A stretch of DNA of 5,756 bases from Methylobacterium sp. (GTDB taxonomy: Bacteria; Pseudomonadota; Alphaproteobacteria; Rhizobiales; Beijerinckiaceae). The DNA lies in assembly GCA_020252865.1 (NCBI GenBank), contig JADCCH010000132.1:1-5756 (forward strand), written 5' to 3'. The notes beneath the pieces are model-generated. The model saw only the letters and a list, made by a program, of their open reading frames with translations. It did no database searches and was not told where the DNA came from. Shown in pieces: positions 1-5,756 of this stretch (position 1 is its first letter; every line of letters starts with the position of its first letter). A program made the translations under genes and the position numbers.

Positions 1-2946
1 CCGGTCAGGCTCGCGCGCGGCAGCGATCACGTGGCTCGGCACGGCCAGGCCCGGCCTCGTTTCGCTTGCCAGCCTCTCGAGCACCCAATCCGGGGCAGGG
101 AATGCCGGGCGGGGCAGCTTCTCGGCCGGCCGTTCCGGGTGCTGGTCGCGCGGCCTCGGCGGCCAGCGCAGGGCGGTCGTGGTGCCATCCTCCGCCGTGA
201 TGCGCTGGACGAGGTTCTTGCGTTCTGAAAGGCCCGCCGCCACGAGCGCGTGCCATGGCCATTCCTCCACGGGCTTGTCATTCGGGGGCGCGTCCACGGG
301 CCGGGGATTGGCGTTCATCGCAAGATGGCCCGTGACATAGAGCCGCTCGCGCGCCCGGGTGAGGCCCACATAGAGAAGCCGGCGATATTCCTCGTATTGC
401 CGGGCCTTCCGGTTCTGACGCTCCAGAGCCAGGGGCTCGGCTTCATCCTCCTTGCGCGCCGTCCAGAGGAAGAAGCGGCCGGATGAGCCCTGTTCCTCGC
501 GGATATTCGTGTCCTTCCCGTCGGCTGGCGCGATGCCGGCCTCGGTGAGGAACACGATCGGCGCCTCGAGCCCCTTTGCGCCATGCACGGTCATGATGCG
601 CACGCGATCGCCGCCCGCCTCGGGGTCGCGCTTGATCTCGTGGGAGCGCGCTTCCTGCGCGGCAAGGAACAGGGCCAGCGATGCCGGGTGGCGTTCCTCG
701 AAGGCGAGCGCATCGGTAAGGAAGGCGTCGAGCGCATCGGCCACATCCGCCCCCAGCCGCTTCATCAGGGCCATGCGGCCGGAAAGACCCGCACCGGCGG
801 CGCATTCTTCCAGCAGCAGCCGGGCGAAGAAATCATGCGGGCTCATGGCGAGGGCCCGGGCCTCGCAGCGGGAAAGTGCCGAGTCGATCCGGGCGAGAGC
901 CACGTCTTCGCCGGCGCGCCGCGTGATCTCCGCCCGCAGGCTTCCCTCCCGCGCCCGGCAGAGCCGCTCGAGTGCCGGCTCGTCAAGGCCGAAAAGCGGC
1001 GTCTTCAGCACGGTCGCGAGGGTCAGGTCATCCAGCGGCAGCAGGGCGGCCTGCGCGATGGCCAGCAGGTCGCGCACGCCGATCTCGCTCTGGATGTTGA
1101 TGCGGTCCGCACCGGCCACCGGCACGGCCGCGGCCGAGAGCGCCCGCATGAGATGGCCGAAGAACGAGCCGCGCGAGCGCACGAGGATGAGGATATCCCC
1201 CGGCCGGATGGGCTTGCCTGTCACATGGCTTGTTTCGCCATCGCGCAACCAGCCCGCGATTCTGCGGGCGATGCGATCGGCGAGCCCCTGTTCGGGATGG
1301 GACGGTTCGCGGTCGGACTTGGCCTCCAGCGCCCAGCATTCCACCAGCCCCGGGCGGAGCGGAAAGGCGGCATGGTGGGTTTCGGCGACCCCCGTGCTGG
1401 TGAGGCCCAGCCGGCGCTGTGGATCGGCGAACACCGCATCCACCGCCTCCAGCACCTCTTCCGCCGAGCGGAACGAGACGTTGAGCCGCACGGGATCGGC
1501 TACGAGATTGGGGCGCGGAATGATCCTTCGGGCGAATTCCACCCGCCGCTCTTCAAAGATGTGCGGTTCGGCGCCCTGGAAGGAAAAGATCGACTGCTGC
1601 TGGTCGCCCACGACGAAAAGGCTGCGCGGGCGGTTCACCTGCCCCTCGCCGGAGAAGAAATCATCCGCGAGTTGCCCCACGATATCCCACATGGCCGCGG
1701 ACGTATCCTGCGCCTCATCGACGAGGATATGCTCGATCGCGGCATCGAGCTTCAGCATCACCCAGGAGGCATGGCCCGACAGGAGAAGCCGGCGCAGGCG
1801 GTCGATGAGATCGTCGAAATCCAGCGCCCTGCGCTCGGCTTTCAGCGCTTCATAGGCGGCCAGCATGGCGCGGCTGAAATCGCCCAGCGCGCGGGATTGC
1901 CGGGCCGTGCGCAGGGAGCGGCGGTTGGCCATGAAGGTTCCAACCACTTCCGCCCAGCGGGCAACAAAGGAATCAAGGCCGGGGAATTGGCTCACGGTCG
2001 ATTTCGGAACCAGTTCGGCCCGCAGCTTTCCTTTGTCCGTCAGGCCGAAATCCAAGGCGGCCTGCACAGCCGCCGCGCCCTTTGCGCGCCCATAAGCTTC
2101 AAGACGTGCCGCCGCCGCAGCTGTCGTTTTCACGGCACGGCTGCTGGTCCGCATCAGGGATGCGAAGGCCTGCGCCTCCTCGGAGGGCGGCAGCGAATCA
2201 AGAAGGCGCTCCTCCAATATGCGTTCGTCGAGATCGACCGAACAACCGAGCACGCGCTCGAGTTCCACATCAAGGCTCTCGGGCGGGGCCAGTTCGCCAT
2301 CCCTGGAAAGCTTTCGCCAGGCGCGCATGCCGGCCTCCGCCGCCGGGCCGAAGGTTTGCGTGGTCAGAACGTCCGTGAGCGTTGCGAAACTCCGCGCGAG
2401 GCGCGAGCGTGGCCTGCGGGTCGCTTCCAGCACCACCTGCCGGCGCGCCTCCTCGCAGAGGCTGGCATGTTCGGCATCATCCAGCACTGTGAAATGGACC
2501 GGCACCCCGGATTCCACAGGCAGGAGGTGAAGCAGCCTTTCCGCAAAGGCATGGATGGTCTGGATCTTCAGGCCACCGGGTGTTTCCACTGCCTCCGCGA
2601 AAAGCTGGCGGGCGCGCGACTCGCAGGCGCGGTGCTGGGCAGGAGTCGCATCGGCACCCAGCAATTCGCCGATGCTCTCGCGCAAGGCGGGCGCACTGGC
2701 CGAGACCCAGAGGGAAAGCGTGTCGAAGATGCGGCCCTGCATTTCCGCTGCCGCTGCCTTGGTGAAGGTGAGGCAGAGGATGCGGTCGGGCGGCACGCCC
2801 TCCAGCAGCAGGCGCAGCACGCGGTCTCGCAGCAGCGAGGTTTTCCCCGCGCCGGCATTGGCCGCCACCCACGCGCTTTCCTTCGGCTGGATGGCGAGCC
2901 AGCGTCGGCGCTTCAGTTCTTCGGAGATGATGGCCTGCTCGGTCAC
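1..2946 (-). CDS. addA: AddA, ATP-dependent helicase-nuclease subunit of the AddAB complex (3' end missing)
   Basis: AddA is the motor subunit of AddAB: a UvrD/RecB-type superfamily 1A helicase moving 3'-5' on DNA from a double-strand end, with its own C-terminal nuclease. The frame runs 982 codons with no stop to the left edge. Helicase motifs in order are Walker A AANAGAGKTS (28-37, Lys35), motif Ia LCLTFTKAAAAEM (57-69), KIQTIHAF (127-134), Walker B ILVDEAQDT (407-415, Asp410-Glu411), motif III VVGDQQQSIFSFQGA (445-459), motif IV RLNVSFRS (487-494), motif V RIMTVHGAKGLEAPIV (783-798) and motif VI LLYVGLTRARERLYV (857-871). GDILILVRSRG (583-593) and VPVAGADRI (608-616) are typical of alphaproteobacterial AddA. 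From memory the family is about 1150 residues, so some 170-200 residues with the PD-(D/E)XK nuclease lie beyond position 1. The GTG start is chosen because it overlaps the addB stop, has a GGAG ribosome binding site, and the next Met (69) lies after Walker A. The catalytic helicase residues look intact. Confidence 0.96.
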   Translation of the reverse strand, partial: MTEQAIISEELKRRRWLAIQPKESAWVAANAGAGKTSLLRDRVLRLLLEGVPPDRILCLTFTKAAAAEMQGRIFDTLSLWVSASAPALRESIGELLGADATPAQHRACESRARQLFAEAVETPGGLKIQTIHAFAERLLHLLPVESGVPVHFTVLDDAEHASLCEEARRQVVLEATRRPRSRLARSFATLTDVLTTQTFGPAAEAGMRAWRKLSRDGELAPPESLDVELERVLGCSVDLDERILEERLLDSLPPSEEAQAFASLMRTSSRAVKTTAAAAARLEAYGRAKGAAAVQAALDFGLTDKGKLRAELVPKSTVSQFPGLDSFVARWAEVVGTFMANRRSLRTARQSRALGDFSRAMLAAYEALKAERRALDFDDLIDRLRRLLLSGHASWVMLKLDAAIEHILVDEAQDTSAAMWDIVGQLADDFFSGEGQVNRPRSLFVVGDQQQSIFSFQGAEPHIFEERRVEFARRIIPRPNLVADPVRLNVSFRSAEEVLEAVDAVFADPQRRLGLTSTGVAETHHAAFPLRPGLVECWALEAKSDREPSHPEQGLADRIARRIAGWLRDGETSHVTGKPIRPGDILILVRSRGSFFGHLMRALSAAAVPVAGADRINIQSEIGVRDLLAIAQAALLPLDDLTLATVLKTPLFGLDEPALERLCRAREGSLRAEITRRAGEDVALARIDSALSRCEARALAMSPHDFFARLLLEECAAGAGLSGRMALMKRLGADVADALDAFLTDALAFEERHPASLALFLAAQEARSHEIKRDPEAGGDRVRIMTVHGAKGLEAPIVFLTEAGIAPADGKDTNIREEQGSSGRFFLWTARKEDEAEPLALERQNRKARQYEEYRRLLYVGLTRARERLYVTGHLAMNANPRPVDAPPNDKPVEEWPWHALVAAGLSERKNLVQRITAEDGTTTALRWPPRPRDQHPERPAEKLPRPAFPAPDWVLERLASETRPGLAVPSHVIAAAREPDR

Positions 2947-2957
2947 GCCTCGTCTCC
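2943..2957 (-). promoter_or_regulatory. addA ribosome binding site and GTGA stop-start overlap with addB
   Basis: On the minus strand GGAG (plus-strand 2954-2957) stands seven bases before the GTG start of addA at 2946-2944. The last base of the start region and the addB stop share GTGA: GTG at 2946-2944 and TGA at 2945-2943. The Shine-Dalgarno sequence lies inside the last addB codons. This settles the addA start, and it suggests that ribosomes finishing addB can restart on addA, which would suit a one-to-one heterodimer. The coupling is inferred, not shown. Confidence 0.85.
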
Positions 2958-5756
2958 GCCCTCGTCCCGCGCTCCTGTGATCGACCATTCGCGCACCCGG
3001 GCGAGATGATCGTAAATCCCCTCCTCCCCGCGATTACGCCTGGGTCTCAGGGTCGCGTCATAGCCCTTCTGGCCCGTTACCAGCGCATCGAGTTCCGCCA
3101 CCAGGCGAGGCAGGATGCCTTCCACCAATGCCGCGAAGTCGGTCGGTGCCTTGTCGGCATGCACCGGCAGCACGGGCTGGCGCCCCCCGATCGGCAGGTA
3201 GGCGATGCCGGAGACACCAGAAACATCGGGCAGCCCCGTGAAGGCCCTGTCCTGCAGGAGGCGGGCCGTCAGCGTGAGCTGTGGGGATTTGTGGGTCTCG
3301 ATGGCCGGCCAGTTCGGCGGCGCGCCGGTCTTGTAATCCACGATCCGGGCGAAGCCCTGCGCATCGATCTCGATGCGATCGGCCTTGCCGGTGAGTGTCA
3401 GCCGCGCGCCGGAGGGCAGATGCAGGACCTTCTCGGCGCGCGCTTCGGGGATGATATGCGTCGCGCGGGCACGCGCTTCGGCCTCATAGGCCAGGAAGCC
3501 GGGCAGCATGGCCTCGAAGGCGCGCTGCCAGAAAAGCTGCAATTCAGGTTCGGAGGCGAGCATGCGCAGCGCGTCGGCAGCCAAGGCGCGCAGCCGCTGC
3601 GCGGCCTGTTCCGGATCGGGAGCAGGGGGCTCGCGCGTGAAGCGCTCGAGCACGCGATGCAGGATCGTGCCGCGATCCCGCGCATCCGGCGGCGGATCAA
3701 TGGCCCCCAGCGGTTCGAGATGAAGAATGCGCCGGGCATAAAGTGCATAGGGATCGGCAAAGAGCGTTTCGACCTCGGTGATGCTGATGCGCCGAGGAAT
3801 GCGCCGCCCCTCGGGCACCGGCCGCGGCGGCGGGGCTGGCACACGCGCCCCGGGATCATCCAGCGCGCGCAGGGCCTTGAGGCAAGCTTCGCCCCGCGCC
3901 ACCACTTTGCCCTTCCACATATCCGGCCCGGCAAAAGCCGCGAGCCGCAGCAGGAAGCGCGAGGGCAGGCTCGGCGCCGTCCCCACCCTTTTCGCGCGGG
4001 TCAGCACGAGATCCGTCGTGCCGCCCAGCATCGTCACGTCATGCGCGGCCTGACCGATGCGGCGCTCGCCGGGCTGGATACCGAGCCCGAGGCGCATCGA
4101 GCGGTTCAGGAACGGATCGCCCGCCACCGCCGGCGGTACGGAGCCCTCATTGAGGCCGCCAAGAATAACGCGATCGGCGTGCAGCAGGCGCGCCTCGAGA
4201 AAACCGAGAATGCGCGCCCTCGCACCCCTTGGCTGCTCCAATGGCATGGGCGTGGCGCCGAGGCGCTGCTCGATCAGCGCGAGGAACTCGCTTGACGTCA
4301 CGCGCAGGTCTTTGCCGAAGCGGATCAGCGTCTCGAGGGCATCCTCCAGCCTTTCGGCGCCGGAAAAGGCCTCGTTGAGCGCCTGGGATACATCATCGAT
4401 GCTTGCACGAAGATCTTGCACCAGATCCGCCAGCGGGCGGGTACCGGCTTGCGGAAGGAAGGGCGCGAAGGCCCGGTCAAGCGTGGCGGCAAGGGTGGCG
4501 AGAGGTTCGAGTTCCTCGCGCGTCGCAGGCTTGCCCCAGGGCCAGAGGGTTGGCCCGCCCTCCATCACCGCATGCATGCGCCCGGCCCAGGGCAAAGCCG
4601 GATCGAACCGATGTTGCCGGGCGACAACAATCTCCAGCCGATGGACGAGGCTGTGCAGTTCCTTGAATTCGAACCCGAAGCGGCTGGCGGGGTGCCGCAG
4701 CAGGGCCAGAAGCTGCGCCGAGCGGCCGCCTTCCGCCGCGGCAAGGAACAGCCTCGCGAAGAGCCCCGCCTCGCTGCTGGCCAGCGTTGCGCCATCCGAG
4801 ATATCGGGCGAGATGCCGAAGGTTTCGAGCTCCAGCGCCACGCGCCGGGCGAGTGCGCGGTCGGCGGTGACGAGTGCGACCTGCGCATCCGGCTTTTCCA
4901 GCGTCTGCCGCATCAGGATGGCGATCAGCCGGGCCTCCTCGCGCTCGTCATGCGCTTCGGCCAGCGTCATTCCATCAAGCGCCTTGGCGATGGGCAGATG
5001 GGGGCGGGTCTCGAGCCAGCGCGCGGAGGTTTCAGCCGGGCGCATGGCCTCGGAAACCAGCGCGTTCCGCGCCGCCAGCGCCAAGGGCTCCTGCCCTAGC
5101 GGCCGCACATCCTCCCGGTTGACGCCCAGCAGCGCGAGCGTGCGCTTCAGAACCGCCTGTGGATGCGCGAAACGCGTCGGCAATCGCGCCTCATCCGAGC
5201 CCACCAGCGCCCAGGATTGCGCATCGAGCCGCTGGTCGAGCCCCGGCAGGATCACCGCCCCCTGATCGAGCCGGCTCACGACACGCATCAGCTCGGCCGT
5301 GGCGCGCACGGAGCCGGTGGAGCCGGCAACGAGGACGGGCCTGCCCCGCTCTTCCCGCGCGAGGCGCTGCGCCTCCTGCCGGATGCGCCGCAGGCGCGCG
5401 GCCATCTCGTCTTCCACCGAAAGCCGGGCGCAGATCTCCGGCCAGTCACGCGCCGCCACGCTGAGGAAGTCGCGGGTGAGCGACCAGTAATCGTCAAACC
5501 GGGAGGGATCATGTTCATCCGGCGTGATGGTGGCGAGACGCGCGAGATCCTGCCCCTCGATCGCCATTTCGTCGATCAGCCGCCCCAGCGCCTCGGCGAG
5601 GTGGAGCGTTTCCGCCAGCGCGGGAGGTGGTGGATTCTCGCCATCCGCCCGGCGACGCTCGACAATCCGCGCCTGCCATTCCGCCACGGCCGGCCGCAGG
5701 CGGAAGGCCCGCTCCAGCGGGGTGATGCGGCGCTTCTCGCCCGCGATGAACCCGTC
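2943..5756 (-). CDS. addB: AddB, nuclease and helicase-like subunit of the AddAB double-strand break repair complex (5' end missing)
   Basis: AddB pairs with AddA to unwind and resect double-strand DNA ends in the cytoplasm, leaving a 3' tail for RecA. The frame is open to the right edge, so the start lies outside; 937 residues are visible. The first residues (DGFIAGEKRRITPLERAF) resemble the stretch roughly 100-120 residues into alphaproteobacterial AddB, so about that much is missing, including any N-terminal nucleotide-binding loop. The GTG at 5687 is only an internal codon. In visible numbering, AGSTGSVRATAEL is at 144-156, VILGGLNEGSVPP at 530-542 and ITEVETLFADPYALYARRI at about 658-677. 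The C-terminal RecB-like PD-(D/E)XK nuclease carries GTILH with His700, GKADRIE with Asp793, VDYKTG with Asp807 and Lys809, and a following Gln826, so the catalytic residues look complete. Only two cysteines are present, neither placed for the 4Fe-4S cluster known in Bacillus AddB. The TGA stop overlaps the addA start. Family assignment is firm; Chi recognition by this subunit is inferred from relatives. Confidence 0.96.
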   Translation of the reverse strand, partial: DGFIAGEKRRITPLERAFRLRPAVAEWQARIVERRRADGENPPPPALAETLHLAEALGRLIDEMAIEGQDLARLATITPDEHDPSRFDDYWSLTRDFLSVAARDWPEICARLSVEDEMAARLRRIRQEAQRLAREERGRPVLVAGSTGSVRATAELMRVVSRLDQGAVILPGLDQRLDAQSWALVGSDEARLPTRFAHPQAVLKRTLALLGVNREDVRPLGQEPLALAARNALVSEAMRPAETSARWLETRPHLPIAKALDGMTLAEAHDEREEARLIAILMRQTLEKPDAQVALVTADRALARRVALELETFGISPDISDGATLASSEAGLFARLFLAAAEGGRSAQLLALLRHPASRFGFEFKELHSLVHRLEIVVARQHRFDPALPWAGRMHAVMEGGPTLWPWGKPATREELEPLATLAATLDRAFAPFLPQAGTRPLADLVQDLRASIDDVSQALNEAFSGAERLEDALETLIRFGKDLRVTSSEFLALIEQRLGATPMPLEQPRGARARILGFLEARLLHADRVILGGLNEGSVPPAVAGDPFLNRSMRLGLGIQPGERRIGQAAHDVTMLGGTTDLVLTRAKRVGTAPSLPSRFLLRLAAFAGPDMWKGKVVARGEACLKALRALDDPGARVPAPPPRPVPEGRRIPRRISITEVETLFADPYALYARRILHLEPLGAIDPPPDARDRGTILHRVLERFTREPPAPDPEQAAQRLRALAADALRMLASEPELQLFWQRAFEAMLPGFLAYEAEARARATHIIPEARAEKVLHLPSGARLTLTGKADRIEIDAQGFARIVDYKTGAPPNWPAIETHKSPQLTLTARLLQDRAFTGLPDVSGVSGIAYLPIGGRQPVLPVHADKAPTDFAALVEGILPRLVAELDALVTGQKGYDATLRPRRNRGEEGIYDHLARVREWSITGARDEGGDEA

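Noticed and set aside
1..60. AddA appearing to lack a nuclease domain.
   Set aside because: The frame is still open at the window edge, and the visible part ends just where the nuclease domain should begin. This is a cut by the window, not a real loss.
1341..1348. An exact E. coli Chi octamer (GCTGGTGG) on the minus strand inside addA, with a second at 5201-5208 inside addB.
   Set aside because: Both fall in codons for Leu-Val in GC-rich coding sequence, where one or two are expected by chance. AddAB enzymes recognise different Chi sequences from RecBCD, and the one for this host is unknown to me.
583..3009. An 808-codon open frame on the plus strand, opposite addA.
   Set aside because: It lies in exact codon register antisense to addA, which carries every helicase motif. 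GC-rich codon use leaves few stops on the opposite strand. The antisense product, rich in Arg, Gly, His and Gln, shows no recognisable domain.
3006..4295. A 429-codon plus-strand frame, with further frames at 4057-5265 and 452-1855.
   Set aside because: These are also shadows of addB and addA. Their translations are low-complexity, rich in Arg, Ser and Ala or Arg and Gly, with no motif or credible ribosome binding site noticed.
5685..5687. GTG as a possible start of addB.
   Set aside because: The frame stays open upstream to the window edge, and the 23 codons before it resemble a conserved AddB segment, so this is an internal valine.

Overview
The window is GC-rich and contains parts of two adjacent genes on the minus strand. 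Together they encode the AddAB helicase-nuclease, which processes double-strand DNA breaks. Both proteins resemble the alphaproteobacterial versions of AddA and AddB rather than the Bacillus type. Signs of this are the addB-then-addA order, the AddB signatures AGSTGSVRATAEL and VILGGLNEG, and the AddA opening SAWVAANAGAGKT. The host is therefore most likely an alphaproteobacterium. The HPQ-x2-LKR segment of AddB hints at a Rhizobiales-like lineage, but I would not name an order from this alone.

Layout, in the direction of transcription (right to left): addB enters from the right edge without its 5' end and stops at 2943. It shows 937 codons, covering most of the helicase-like part and the whole C-terminal PD-(D/E)XK nuclease domain. 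addA starts at a GTG at 2946, overlapping the addB stop in a 4-base GTGA. It stays open for 982 codons to the left edge, where it is cut before its stop. All AddA helicase motifs, from Walker A to motif VI, lie in the window. The C-terminal AddA nuclease domain is expected just beyond position 1.

The two products should form one heterodimer. AddA is the ATP-driven 3'-5' helicase with one nuclease. AddB is the structural, helicase-like partner with the second nuclease. The complex resects double-strand ends to leave a 3' tail for RecA loading. The overlapping stop and start fit balanced, coupled production of the two subunits.

There is no intergenic space, and I saw no RNA gene, mobile element, CRISPR array, terminator or promoter. 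The long open frames on the plus strand are antisense shadows of these two genes. This is an ordinary core DNA-repair locus, and I found no sign of a new system. The points worth a second look are small: divergence in two AddA helicase motifs and the absence of iron-sulfur cysteines in AddB.
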